Positions 40,887-49,415 of a stretch of 64,000 nucleotides of DNA are shown here, one piece after another. Both the position numbers and the translations under genes were made by a program. A model generated the notes under the pieces. That model saw only the letters and a list, made by a program, of their open reading frames with translations. It was not told the origin of the DNA and searched no databases. Each line of letters starts with the position of its first letter. Position 1 is the stretch's first letter. The stretch comes from Streptomyces sp. NBC_00620 (GTDB lineage: Bacteria; Actinomycetota; Actinomycetes; Streptomycetales; Streptomycetaceae), in the NCBI RefSeq assembly GCF_026341825.1, contig NZ_JAPENY010000002.1:1335001-1399000 (forward strand). The letters are read 5' to 3'.

Positions 40887-41084
40887 GTCCCTGAGGGACG
40901 AGCGCCGGAGGCGCCGCGGTTGCGTGCCGGGCGTGAAGCAAGGCGGCGCGCGCCCCTGGGATGAAACGGCGCGATGTCATCCGTAAGGAGGAGAACCAGC
41001 GCATCCATGCCCACCTTCTGTCGGACGCGAAAATGCTGCCCGCCGAGGATGACCCGGCTCGCAGGGACTGATGAGGTAGGGGTT

Positions 41085-41633
41085 GTGCAATCCCGTATCC
41101 CCCAGCAGCCCGCCGCCGAGAGCGGCCCGTACCGCGCCGAACTCGATGCCAGGCTCAGCGACGAGCTGGCCTCGGTGGTCTCCGGTGCGCGCAGGAGAGC
41201 ACTCAGGGACGGGGACCGGCAGATCGACACCGCCCATCTGCTGCACTCCTTGCTGGAATCCGACCCCGACGTGCGCGCGGTCTTCGACAGCGGGCCGCAG
41301 GTCGCCCGGCTGCTCGGCTACCTCGTGCAGCGCAGCATCGGCTACGGGCTGCGCTGGCAGAGCACCGTCGAGGACTCCGGTGCCGTACCGATGGTGGCCG
41401 AGGCGGGCTGGTCCCCGGTGGCGGCCGGCGCCATGGAGGACGCGTGCGAGCGGGCTGTTCTACGGGATGACCCGCGGGCCTGCGGTCTTGATCTCCTCGC
41501 GGCGGTCGTCGCAGATCCCCAGTCGCGGGCCGTCGAGGTGCTCGGGCGCGCGGGTGTCGACGCCGGAGGGCTGCTGGCGCGGATCGAGGCCGGGTTCGAC
41601 GAGTACGCGGGTGGGGGCGACTCCGGGTGCTGA
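41085..41633 (+). CDS. Clp N-terminal domain-like protein
   Basis: This 182-residue protein has two repeats of the Clp_N helical unit: VVSGARRRALRDGDRQIDTAHLLHSLLE and DACERAVLRDDPRACGLDLLAAVV. It has no ATPase domain, so it may act as a stand-alone adaptor or binding protein for Clp-like substrates. GTG 41085 is chosen because the domain starts soon after; the frame is open from 40974. Confidence 0.8.
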   Translation: MQSRIPQQPAAESGPYRAELDARLSDELASVVSGARRRALRDGDRQIDTAHLLHSLLESDPDVRAVFDSGPQVARLLGYLVQRSIGYGLRWQSTVEDSGAVPMVAEAGWSPVAAGAMEDACERAVLRDDPRACGLDLLAAVVADPQSRAVEVLGRAGVDAGGLLARIEAGFDEYAGGGDSGC

Positions 41634-41764
41634 GTCCGGCGGACGGGCCCGTGCGTTGACGGCAGCGCGCTGGGGCCCGGGAGCTTGCTCTCGCCTCGGG
41701 TCGGCGTCCAGTCGTTGAGACAGGTGTCATCGGGGGTGACGCTCATGTCGTTGCCTGTCATCAT

Positions 41765-42790
41765 GTGCCGGTGCATACGTCTCAGGGCAGTCAGGGGAAC
41801 CGGGGGAGGGGCGTCGGCCTGGGCCTCGCGCTCGCGTCGGCGGTTGCTTTCGGTGGATCGGGTGTCGCGGCCAAGCCGTTGATCGAGGCGGGTCTGGATC
41901 CGCTCCACGTGGTGTGGCTGCGGGTCGCGGGCGCCGCGCTTCTCATGCTGCCGCTGGCCGTACGCCACCGCGCCCTGGTGCGAAGCCGCCCCGCGCTGCT
42001 CGCCGGGTTCGGGCTGCTCGCCGTGGCTGGTGTGCAGGCCTGCTACTTCGCCGCCATCTCCCGGATCCCCGTCGGGGTCGCGCTGCTCGTCGAGTACCTC
42101 GCGCCGGCGCTCGTGCTCGGCTGGGTGCGGTTCGTGCAGCGCAGGCCCGTGACGCGTGCCGCGGCGCTCGGCGTCGTCCTCGCGGTCGGCGGGCTCGCCT
42201 GTGTGGTCGAGGTGTGGTCGGGGCTGAGCTTCGACGTCGTCGGGCTGCTGCTCGCGCTGGGTGCCGCCTGCTGCCAGGTCGGCTACTTCGTCCTGTCCGA
42301 CCAGGGCAGCGACGCGGGCGACGAGGCGCCCGACCCGCTCGGAGTCATCGCGTACGGCCTGCTCGTCGGTGCCCTGGTGCTGACCGTCGTCGCCCGCCCC
42401 TGGAACATGGACTGGTCCGTGCTCGGGGGCACCGCGGACATGAACGGGACCGCCGTCGCCGCCTCGCTGCTCCTCGGCTGGATCGTGGTGATCGCCACCG
42501 TCGTCGCCTACGTCACCGGGGTGCTCTCCGTGCGCAGGCTCTCGCCGCAGGTCGCGGGCGTCGTGGCCTGCCTCGAAGCGGTCATCGCGACCGTCCTCGC
42601 CTGGGTGCTGCTCGGCGAGCACCTCTCGGCGCCGCAGATCGTCGGCGGCGCGGTCGTGCTCGTCGGCGCGTTCATCGCGCAGTCGTCGGCGCCGGCCAAG
42701 GCCTCGGAGGGAGCGGTCGCCGGAGGCGTGGGACAGGACGGTCCAGACGGCTCCGAAAGGGAGTTGTCGGCCCGAGGGAGCGCCGTCTAG
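41765..42790 (+). CDS. EamA/DMT family exporter
   Basis: This 341-residue transporter has ten helices in two EamA repeats: AFGGSGVAAKPLI starts the first and AACCQVGYFVLS the second, with the terminal helix GGAVVLVGAFIAQ. Members export amino acids, sugars or drugs. Its stop codon TAG lies inside a predicted -10 of the next transcript. Confidence 0.85.
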   Translation: MPVHTSQGSQGNRGRGVGLGLALASAVAFGGSGVAAKPLIEAGLDPLHVVWLRVAGAALLMLPLAVRHRALVRSRPALLAGFGLLAVAGVQACYFAAISRIPVGVALLVEYLAPALVLGWVRFVQRRPVTRAAALGVVLAVGGLACVVEVWSGLSFDVVGLLLALGAACCQVGYFVLSDQGSDAGDEAPDPLGVIAYGLLVGALVLTVVARPWNMDWSVLGGTADMNGTAVAASLLLGWIVVIATVVAYVTGVLSVRRLSPQVAGVVACLEAVIATVLAWVLLGEHLSAPQIVGGAVVLVGAFIAQSSAPAKASEGAVAGGVGQDGPDGSERELSARGSAV

Positions 42791-42793
42791 GGT
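42764..42793 (+). promoter_or_regulatory. Promoter of the second EamA transcript
   Basis: TTGTCG (42764-42769) and TAGGGT (42788-42793) are spaced 18 bases; the next start codon, ATG 42801, is 7 bases downstream of the -10. Confidence 0.6.
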
Positions 42794-42800
42794 GTTGATC

Positions 42801-42842
42801 ATGCATTCGGACGCACTCGTTCTTCCGCCTCCGGCCGCCTGA
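42801..42842 (+). CDS. Leaderless upstream mini-ORF (13 codons)
   Basis: ATG 42801 begins exactly where the predicted transcript starts and encodes MHSDALVLPPPAA. The stop codon lies in a CCGCC-TGA-GGCGG hairpin. It sits 154 bases before the EamA gene, with two more hairpins between (42864-42881 and 42927-42948). The arrangement suggests an attenuator or leader peptide; it is not proven to be translated. Confidence 0.4.
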   Translation: MHSDALVLPPPAA

Positions 42843-42996
42843 GGCGGGCCTCCGGAATCCACGCCCGGCCGATCCGCCGGGCGGAACGGTGCTGCCCGCA
42901 GATGAAGTCCGAGGACCCTCCCGTACGCCGGTGCCCCCGCGCACCGGCCGCGACGTGGTCCCTTCCTGAACTTCTGCACATCTGCGGAGAGAACAC

Positions 42997-43968
42997 GTGT
43001 CGAATGCCGTCTCCGGCCTGCCCATCGGGCGAGGCCTTCTCTATCTGATCGTCGCCGGTGCCGCCTGGGGCACCGCGGGCGCGGCCGCGTCCTTGGTCTA
43101 CCGGGCCAGTGACATGGGGCCGATCGCCCTGTCCTTCTGGCGCTGCGCGGGCGGACTCGTCCTGCTGCTCGCCGTGCGCCTGCCGCGCCGCCGGGTCAGG
43201 CCCGCCGTGCGCGAGCCGCTCAACCGAAAGGTCCTGCGGATCGGCGTCACGGGCTTGGGACTTGCCGTCTTCCAGACCGCCTACTTCGCCGCCGTCGAGG
43301 CGACCGGCCTTGCCGTGGCGACCGTCGTCACGCTGGGCGCCGGGCCCGTGCTCATCGCGCTCGGCGCGCGGCTGACCATGGGTGAGCGGCTCGGCGGTGG
43401 CGGGCTGGCCGCCGTCGCCGGGGCGCTGGGCGGGCTCGCGGTGCTGGTGCTCGGCAGCGGAGGTGCGACAGTGCGCCCCTGGGGCGTGGTGCTCGCGGTC
43501 GTGTCCGCGGCCGGGTATTCCCTGATGACCCTGCTCACGCGCTGGTGGGGTCGCGACGGCGGGGCCGACGCCTCCCATACGACCGTCTGGGCCTTCGCGG
43601 TGACCACCGCCTGTCTGCTGCCCTTCGGCCTGGTCGAAGGTCTGCTCCCGCACACCGCCCAACCGGCGCACGTCCTCGCCCTGTTGGCCTACATCGCCGC
43701 CGTCCCCACGGCCCTGGCATACGGCCTGTACTTCGCCGGGGCCGCCGTGGTCCGGTCCGCCACCGTCTCCGTAGTCATGCTCCTGGAGCCGGTGAGCGCC
43801 GCCGTACTGGCCGTCGCACTGCTCGGCGAACGGCTCACCGCGGCGACGCTCGTGGGCACCTCTTTGATGCTGGGGTCGGTCGCTGGGCTCGCGGTGGCGG
43901 AGGCTCGGCGCGCGGCGGCCGAGCGGCGGACGCTGGAAGGAGGGGTGGGGGAAAAGGTGCTGATCTGA
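42997..43968 (+). CDS. EamA/DMT family exporter
   Basis: This 323-residue ten-helix transporter has the first EamA repeat starting IVAGAAWGTAGAAASLVYR and the second starting VVSAAGYSLMTLLTRWWG. It follows a short structured leader. GTG 42997 is preceded by CGGAGAGA. The substrate is unknown. Confidence 0.85.
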   Translation: MSNAVSGLPIGRGLLYLIVAGAAWGTAGAAASLVYRASDMGPIALSFWRCAGGLVLLLAVRLPRRRVRPAVREPLNRKVLRIGVTGLGLAVFQTAYFAAVEATGLAVATVVTLGAGPVLIALGARLTMGERLGGGGLAAVAGALGGLAVLVLGSGGATVRPWGVVLAVVSAAGYSLMTLLTRWWGRDGGADASHTTVWAFAVTTACLLPFGLVEGLLPHTAQPAHVLALLAYIAAVPTALAYGLYFAGAAVVRSATVSVVMLLEPVSAAVLAVALLGERLTAATLVGTSLMLGSVAGLAVAEARRAAAERRTLEGGVGEKVLI

Positions 43969-43993
43969 CCCGGGGCGGCGGTTCGGGACGGCC

Positions 43994-44029
43994 GTGTCCC
44001 GCGTGCGCTGGGGGGCGCGTGCGGGACAC
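43994..44029. terminator. Hairpin between convergent genes
   Basis: GTGTCCCGC...GCGGGACAC with inner GCGC/GCGC pairs forms a strong stem just behind the EamA gene, facing a convergent flavoprotein gene. Confidence 0.8.
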
Positions 44030-44126
44030 GTGCGCGCGGGATTGCGCGGAGTGGGGCGTGCTGCTCCAGCGCGCACCCCATCCTCCAGGCGCCCCGTCCG
44101 AGATCCGCTCCCTCAGAGGATCGGCG

Positions 44127-44828
44127 TCAACGCGATGCCAGATAGTCCGGCAGCTCGACGTCGGCGGCGAGGTCCGTCGAGGGAATGGGGGCGCCATATC
44201 CCTTGGCCAGGGGGAGGACTCCGCTCCAGTAGGGCAGGGAGAGGTCCTCGGGCTCGTCGTTCGGGCCGCCGGTGCGGACCTTCGCGGAGACTTCGTTGAG
44301 GTCGAGGCTGATCACGGCGGTGGCCGCCAGCTCCTTGGCGTTGGCGGGGCGCGAGTCCTGCGAGCGCCCGGGGACGACGTGGTCGACGAGTGCGTCAAGG
44401 GCCGTCCGCCGCTCGTCCGGGTCCGTCACCTGGTGGGCGATGCCGTGCACCACCACGGAGCGGTAGTTGATCGAGTGGTGGAAGGCGGACCGGGCCAGCA
44501 CCAGGCCGTCCACGTGTGTGACGGTCAGGCAGACCGGCAGCCCGGGATCGGCCTGGCCGGTCATCCGCAGGGGGCGCGAGCCGGTCGAACCGTGCACGTA
44601 GAGGCGCTCGCCGACGCGTCCGTACAGGGTGGGGAGTACGACCGGGGCGCCGTCGCGGATGAAGCCGAGGTGGCAGACGTAGCCCTCGTCGAGTATCGAG
44701 TGCACCGACTCGTGGTCGTACGCGGCGCGCTTCGCGGATCGGGTGGGGACGGTGCGGTCGGTCGGGGTGTAGGCAGCGGGTTGCGGCGTCCCAGGCTGAG
44801 TGCTCGTCTCCGGCATTGCGTTCTCCAT
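44127..44828 (-). CDS. Pyridoxamine 5'-phosphate oxidase-like flavin-binding protein
   Basis: This 233-residue protein has a split-barrel FMN-binding fold of the PNPOx-like/nimA-like group: VCHLGFIRDGAPVVLPTLYGRVGERLYVHGSTGSR, CLTVTHVDGLVLARSAFHHSINYRSVVV. ATG 44828 would suit a leaderless message; ATG 44816 has a weak GGAG site. It is divergent from the MocR gene with only a 23-bp gap, so MocR probably regulates it, as is common for this gene pair. Confidence 0.83.
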   Translation of the reverse strand: MENAMPETSTQPGTPQPAAYTPTDRTVPTRSAKRAAYDHESVHSILDEGYVCHLGFIRDGAPVVLPTLYGRVGERLYVHGSTGSRPLRMTGQADPGLPVCLTVTHVDGLVLARSAFHHSINYRSVVVHGIAHQVTDPDERRTALDALVDHVVPGRSQDSRPANAKELAATAVISLDLNEVSAKVRTGGPNDEPEDLSLPYWSGVLPLAKGYGAPIPSTDLAADVELPDYLASR

Positions 44829-44851
44829 TGTATTAGTGCATACTCTGCTTT
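44816..44851. promoter_or_regulatory. Overlapping divergent promoters of the PNPOx-like and mocR genes
   Basis: On the + strand TTGCGT (44816-44821), 17 bases and CATACT (44839-44844) are followed by 7 bases and GTG 44852. On the minus strand TATGCA (44842-44837) lies 8 bases before ATG 44828. Both messages would be leaderless, and the -10 elements overlap, so the two genes must compete. Confidence 0.55.
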
Positions 44852-46183
44852 GTGCTAGGAGAGTATCGGATCGAAGGACGTCGCGCAGCTGAGATTGCCG
44901 CGAGCGTCGAGGGTGCGGTGGGATCGGGCAAGCTGGAGCCGGGGCAACTGCTGCCGCCCATGCGGGAGTTGGCAGAACAGCTCGGAGTGAATCCCAACAC
45001 CGTCGCGGCCGCGTACCGCACGCTGCGGGAGCGCGGGGTGATCGAGACCGCGGGCCGCCGGGGCAGTCGTATCCGCTCCAAGCCGGCCACGACGGGACGC
45101 GAATACATTCGGGTCGAGGTGCCGGACGGCGTACGGGACGTGGCCGACGGGAACCCTGATCGTGCACTGCTGCCCGGCCTCGCCGAGGCGTTCGCGGCGG
45201 CGGCTGAGCGGTCGGACCGTGAACCCGTGATGTACGGGGAGGCCGCCGTCGAACCGGAGTTGGCGCGGCTCGCGCGTGCCGAACTCGACGCCGACGGGGT
45301 GCCCGACGGGCCCGTCGTCGTCACCTCCGGGTCGCTCGACGCCATCGAACGCGTGCTGGTGACCCACCTCAAGCCCGGGGACGCGGTCGCCGTCGAGGAT
45401 CCCGGCTGGGGCAGTCTGCTCGACCTCGTGCCGGCGCTCGGGCTGCGCGTCGTCTCCGTGGGTGTCGATGACGAGGGCCCGGTCCCCGACGACGTACGGC
45501 GCGCACTGGAGGCCGGTGCGCGGGCCCTGATCGTCACGGACCGTGCGCAGAACCCGACCGGCGCCGCCGTGAGCGCCACACGCGCGCGTGCACTGCGTTC
45601 CGTGCTCGAGGAGTACCCGGCGACTCTGCTCATCGAGGACGACCACGGACACCGGATCGTCGACCTGCCGCTGCATCCGCTGGCCGGTACGACCCGCCAC
45701 TGGGTCCTGGTCCGCTCCGTAGCCAAGGCGTACGGGCCAGACCTGCGGCTCGCCGTCCTCACGGGGGACCCCGTCACCGTCGACCGCGTCCACGGGCGGC
45801 AGCGGCTGGGCCCCGGCTGGGTCAGCCACCTGTTGCAACGCGCGGTCGTCCACCTCTGGACCAGCGGCGCGGTGGACGCACAGGCCGTGGCGGCCTCGTA
45901 CGAGCGGCGGCGCGACGCGCTGATCGGCGCTCTCGGGGAGCGGGGTGTCACCGCGTACGGGCGCAGTGGAATGAACGTGTGGATTCCCGTCCCGGACGAG
46001 ACCGGGGCGGTCGCGCGGCTGCTGCACGCCGGGTGGGCCGTCGCGCCCGGGGCGCGCTTCCGGATGAGTGCGTCGCCGGGTCTGCGGATCACCGTCTCGC
46101 CCCTCACGCCGGGCGACATCGAGCCGTTGGCGGACGCGGTCGCCTCCGCCGTCGGCCCCGGACCCGCACGCCGCTACGTATGA
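44852..46183 (+). CDS. MocR-type regulator (GntR helix-turn-helix plus aminotransferase domain)
   Basis: This 443-residue protein has an N-terminal GntR winged helix (about 1-75: PPMRELAEQLGVNPNTVAAAYRTLRERGVIE) and a fold-type I aminotransferase domain, with the PLP lysine K292 in SVAKAYGPDLR. MocR proteins typically sense PLP or amino acids and regulate the divergent neighbour. Start GTG 44852 has no ribosome site. Confidence 0.9.
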   Translation: MLGEYRIEGRRAAEIAASVEGAVGSGKLEPGQLLPPMRELAEQLGVNPNTVAAAYRTLRERGVIETAGRRGSRIRSKPATTGREYIRVEVPDGVRDVADGNPDRALLPGLAEAFAAAAERSDREPVMYGEAAVEPELARLARAELDADGVPDGPVVVTSGSLDAIERVLVTHLKPGDAVAVEDPGWGSLLDLVPALGLRVVSVGVDDEGPVPDDVRRALEAGARALIVTDRAQNPTGAAVSATRARALRSVLEEYPATLLIEDDHGHRIVDLPLHPLAGTTRHWVLVRSVAKAYGPDLRLAVLTGDPVTVDRVHGRQRLGPGWVSHLLQRAVVHLWTSGAVDAQAVAASYERRRDALIGALGERGVTAYGRSGMNVWIPVPDETGAVARLLHAGWAVAPGARFRMSASPGLRITVSPLTPGDIEPLADAVASAVGPGPARRYV

Positions 46184-46199
46184 GCCGTCACCGCTGAGT

Positions 46200-46230
46200 C
46201 ATGGCCACTGAGACATGGCCACTGGGTCAT
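46200..46230. repeat. 14-bp tandem duplication at a stop codon
   Basis: CATGGCCACTGAGA is followed by CATGGCCACTGGGT and CAT. The array lies in the 43-bp gap between convergent genes and includes the stop codon of the minus-strand exporter. Confidence 0.85.
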
Positions 46231-47168
46231 CGGCGCCCCTTGGCCTGGGTGAGCGCCGCGCCCGCCAGGATGATCGCCGCGCCGACCGGTGTCGACCAGG
46301 CCAGCGACTCGCCGAGGATCGCCACACCGGCGCCGGTGGCGATGACCGGGATGAAGTACGTGACCATCTGGGCCGTCGTCGGGCCGACCTCGGCGACCAG
46401 GCCGTACTGGATGAGTAGGGCGAGGCCCGTGCCGAGGGTGCCCAGGGCGGCGATCGCGAGCAACGGGACGAGCGGGAAATGGTCCGGCAGTGTGGTGAAC
46501 AGCGGGGTGATGAGGGCGAGTTGGACGCTGGCCAGCAGCAACTGGGCGCCGGTCATCGACAGGTGCGAGTGGCCGGAGCCGGCCAGCGTGCGGCGGACGT
46601 AGATCCAGCCGATCGGGTAGCTCAGCGAGGCTGTCAGGGCCATCACCGTGCCCGTGGTGTCCAGTCCCTGGAAGCCCTGCCAGGCGCCGAGGACCGTCAG
46701 GACGCCTATGAAGCCGATGCCGAGGCCCGCGACCCTGCGCCTGGTCGGCCGGTCCTCGGAGAGGGCGACCAGGGACAGGGCCATGCCCCACAGCGGGGAG
46801 GTCGCGTTGCAGATGCCCGCGAGCGTGGAGGGGATCGTCAGCTCGGAGTAGGCGAAGAGGGAGAACGGCAGCGCGTTGAGCAGGAAGGCCGCGACCGTGA
46901 GATGCGCCCAGGTCCGCGCACCGCGCGGCAGCCGCTCCCGCCTCACCGCCATCGCGGCCGCGAGCACCGCGGTCCCGAACACCAGCCGGCCGAGCGTGAC
47001 CTGGAACGGCGCGTAGCCCTGCGTACCGACCTTGATGAGCAGGAAGCTGAAGCCCCAGATCAGGGAGAGGACACCGAAGCGGATCCGCCAGTCCAGGGCG
47101 GTTCGGCGGCGGGGGGCCGCGTCGGTCGGGGTGAGGGTGCCGGGACGGGGAGTGGCAGCGGTGGTCAT
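46227..47168 (-). CDS. EamA/DMT family exporter
   Basis: This 313-residue ten-helix transporter (FGVLSLIWGFSFLLIKVG and ASLSYPIGWIYVRR begin the two repeats) is the third of its family in the window. ATG 47168 begins MTTAATPRPG. It is divergent from a LysR gene and probably its target. Confidence 0.87.
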   Translation of the reverse strand: MTTAATPRPGTLTPTDAAPRRRTALDWRIRFGVLSLIWGFSFLLIKVGTQGYAPFQVTLGRLVFGTAVLAAAMAVRRERLPRGARTWAHLTVAAFLLNALPFSLFAYSELTIPSTLAGICNATSPLWGMALSLVALSEDRPTRRRVAGLGIGFIGVLTVLGAWQGFQGLDTTGTVMALTASLSYPIGWIYVRRTLAGSGHSHLSMTGAQLLLASVQLALITPLFTTLPDHFPLVPLLAIAALGTLGTGLALLIQYGLVAEVGPTTAQMVTYFIPVIATGAGVAILGESLAWSTPVGAAIILAGAALTQAKGRR

Positions 47169-47190
47169 GACCCCACGATGGGGCAGAACG

Positions 47191-47229
47191 ATCTCGTAGT
47201 ACAAGCGAGATTTATGGACCGATATCTCG
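47191..47229. promoter_or_regulatory. LysR operator with three half-sites
   Basis: ATCTCG (47191-47196), CGAGAT (47206-47211) and ATCTCG (47224-47229) lie in the 74-bp gap between the divergent exporter and lysR genes. The first pair has the T-N11-A spacing of LysR boxes. The third half-site makes a second inverted pair with the middle one. Confidence 0.65.
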
Positions 47230-47242
47230 TAGCATTGCTTAC

Positions 47243-48145
47243 ATGTTGAATCTGGAGCGCTTGCGCACCCTCGACGCCCTCGCCCGGCACGGTTCGGTGA
47301 GCGGTGCGGCCGACGGACTGCACGTCACGACGTCGGCCGTCTCCCAGCAGATGTCCAAGCTGGAGCGCGAGGTGGGGCAGCAGCTGCTCGCCAAGAACGG
47401 GCGGGGGGTGCGGCTCACCGATGCCGGCCGGTTGCTCGCCGACCATGCTGCGCGGATCCTGTCCCAGGTCGAACTGGCCCAGTCCGACCTGGAGGCGCAG
47501 CGGGGGCAAGTGGTGGGCGAGCTGCGGCTGTCCGCGTTCCCGACGGCCGCGCGGGGGCTCTTTCCCACCGTGCTCGCCGCTCTCCGTGCCGATCATCCCG
47601 GGCTGCGGCTGCGTTCGTGCGAGCTGGAGCCGGAGGCCGGGGTCGCCGGGGTGGTGCGCGGCGATCTCGATCTGGCGGTCGTGCTCGACTGGTACAACAA
47701 GCCGATGCCGCTGCCCGACGGCCTGGTGAAGGCGGCGATCCTCGACGACCCGGCCGATGTGGCGATGCCGGTCGGTCACCGGCTCGCGGGCCGTGCGGAG
47801 GTGGACCTCGGCGAGTTCGCCGACGACGAGTGGATCACCTGGGGCGAGGGCGAGTTCTGCCACGAGTGGCTGATGTTCACGCTGCGTTCCAAGGGCGTCG
47901 AGCCGCACATCGCCCATCGCGCCGCGGAGACGCACACGCAGCTGGGGCTGGTCGCCGCGGGGCTCGGGGTGTGCGTGGCGCCGCTGCTCGGGCGCCATCC
48001 GATGCCCGAGGGAGTCGTCACGGTGCCGTTGCGGCAGCGGGTGCGGCGACATGTCTACGTCGTGTGGCGGGCGGACGCCGACCGCCGCCCCTCCATCAGA
48101 GCGGCGGTCGAGGCGTTGCGCAGAGCCGGGAAAGCGGTCTCCTGA
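47243..48145 (+). CDS. LysR-family transcriptional regulator
   Basis: This 300-residue protein has the N-terminal helix-turn-helix LRTLDALARHGSVSGAADGLHVTTSAVSQQMSKLE and a substrate-binding effector domain. It is divergent from an EamA exporter; operator half-sites lie between them. ATG 47243 begins MLNLERL. Confidence 0.9.
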   Translation: MLNLERLRTLDALARHGSVSGAADGLHVTTSAVSQQMSKLEREVGQQLLAKNGRGVRLTDAGRLLADHAARILSQVELAQSDLEAQRGQVVGELRLSAFPTAARGLFPTVLAALRADHPGLRLRSCELEPEAGVAGVVRGDLDLAVVLDWYNKPMPLPDGLVKAAILDDPADVAMPVGHRLAGRAEVDLGEFADDEWITWGEGEFCHEWLMFTLRSKGVEPHIAHRAAETHTQLGLVAAGLGVCVAPLLGRHPMPEGVVTVPLRQRVRRHVYVVWRADADRRPSIRAAVEALRRAGKAVS

Positions 48146-48159
48146 GCGCACGGGTCCTA

Positions 48160-48624
48160 CTACTGCGGCAGCTTCCGGAAGTCCCACGAGGCGATCGACG
48201 TCGGCGTCAGCCGCGCCCATGCGTGGCGGCCGTCGTGCGGCATCTCCTCGAGGCCGAAGTTCTTGCGTGCGAACAAGGTCTCCGGGACGTCGAGTTCGGC
48301 ACGCAGCTCCCCGGTGCGGGGGATCTCGCCCACGAAATCCGCCGTGCCGGACAGCTCGACGCCCCGCAGCTCCCCGTACTCCTCGCCGGTGTCGATCACC
48401 ACCGCGATCCGCGGATCGCGGCGCAGCTCCGCCCAGCGCTTGCTGCGCACCACGGAGTACAGCCACAGCGAGGTGCCGTCCCAGGCGAACCACAGGGCGC
48501 TCACATGCGGAACGCCGTCCTTCGACACGGTCGCGACGCGGCAGGTGCGCTGGGTGGTGAGGAACTCGTCCAGCTCGCCGGGTGTCATCATGATCTTCCG
48601 ACCCCTGCGCTGAGTTACAGCCAT
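48160..48624 (-). CDS. PNPOx-like split-barrel flavin/F420-binding protein
   Basis: This 154-residue protein has CRVATVSKDGVPHVSALWFAWDGTSLWLYSVVRSKRWAELRRDPRIAVVIDTG, typical of the F420- or FMN-dependent PPOX family in actinobacteria. AAGAGG lies before ATG 48624; a second ATG at codon 12 is possible. It converges on lysR. Confidence 0.83.
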   Translation of the reverse strand: MAVTQRRGRKIMMTPGELDEFLTTQRTCRVATVSKDGVPHVSALWFAWDGTSLWLYSVVRSKRWAELRRDPRIAVVIDTGEEYGELRGVELSGTADFVGEIPRTGELRAELDVPETLFARKNFGLEEMPHDGRHAWARLTPTSIASWDFRKLPQ

Positions 48625-48752
48625 GCGGTCCCTCTTCCCCTACGTCGACAGAGATCCTCTGACATTGCGTCAGAAAAGCATGGGGCGTCTTCCGTCCCCA
48701 CGCAATGGTCGCTACGCTCGCCCGCCCCGACCCTCGACGACAAGGGGCAGCC

Positions 48753-49403
48753 ATGCCGTCGTACGAACAGCTCAGTGAGCTCCTCGACCCCGCCACCACG
48801 GTAGTACTCACCGTCGAGTGCCAGCAGGGAGTCGTGGGGCAGGACAGCGCACTGCCCGAACTCGCCAAGGAGGCACGGTCGTCGGGGGCGCTGGCGAACG
48901 TCGCGAGGCTGGTCGCCGCCGCGCACGAGAGCGGGGTGCAGGTCATCCACGCGATCGCCGAGCGCCGCCCGGACGGCCGGGGCGCCAATCGCAACGCCAG
49001 GCTGTTCCGCGCGGCCGAGCGGCTCCCGGTCCAGCAGCTGACGGGGACCACGGCGGTGCGGATCGTGCCGCCCATCGAGGTCGCCGAAGAGGACTTCGTC
49101 GTACGGCGTCTGCACGGGCTGTCGCCGATCACGGGCACCGAAGTCGACGCGCTGCTGCGCAATCTGGGCTGCCGCACCCTCTTGGTGACCGGTGTCTCGG
49201 CCAACGTGGCCATCCCCAACACCGTGTTCGACGCCGTGAACCGCGGCTACACGGCCGTGGTGCCCGCGGACGCGATCGCCGGGGTGCCCTCGGACTACAC
49301 CCCGGCGATGATCCGCAACACGCTGGCCCTGGTCGCCGTGATCACGTCGACCGACGATGTGCTGGCCGTCTTCAAGCGGCCGCGGCGCGTTCCCCGGGCT
49401 TGA
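48753..49403 (+). CDS. Isochorismatase-family hydrolase with altered catalytic triad
   Basis: This 216-residue alpha/beta hydrolase-like protein has the family fold from VVLTVECQQGVVG to VAVITSTDDVL. In cysteine hydrolases of this family the triad is Asp-Lys-Cys; here the matching positions are E22 (TVECQQ), R118 or R119 (FVVRRLHGLSP) and A153 (SANVAIPNT). Isochorismatases also lack the cysteine but keep the aspartate, so activity is doubtful. The start begins MPSYEQL after AAGGGGCAG. Confidence 0.8.
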   Translation: MPSYEQLSELLDPATTVVLTVECQQGVVGQDSALPELAKEARSSGALANVARLVAAAHESGVQVIHAIAERRPDGRGANRNARLFRAAERLPVQQLTGTTAVRIVPPIEVAEEDFVVRRLHGLSPITGTEVDALLRNLGCRTLLVTGVSANVAIPNTVFDAVNRGYTAVVPADAIAGVPSDYTPAMIRNTLALVAVITSTDDVLAVFKRPRRVPRA

Positions 49404-49415
49404 CCCCGGTCCCGT

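Noticed and set aside
42900..43047. Short open frame between the mini-ORF and the EamA gene
   Set aside because: It has no ribosome site and overlaps the exporter start out of frame.
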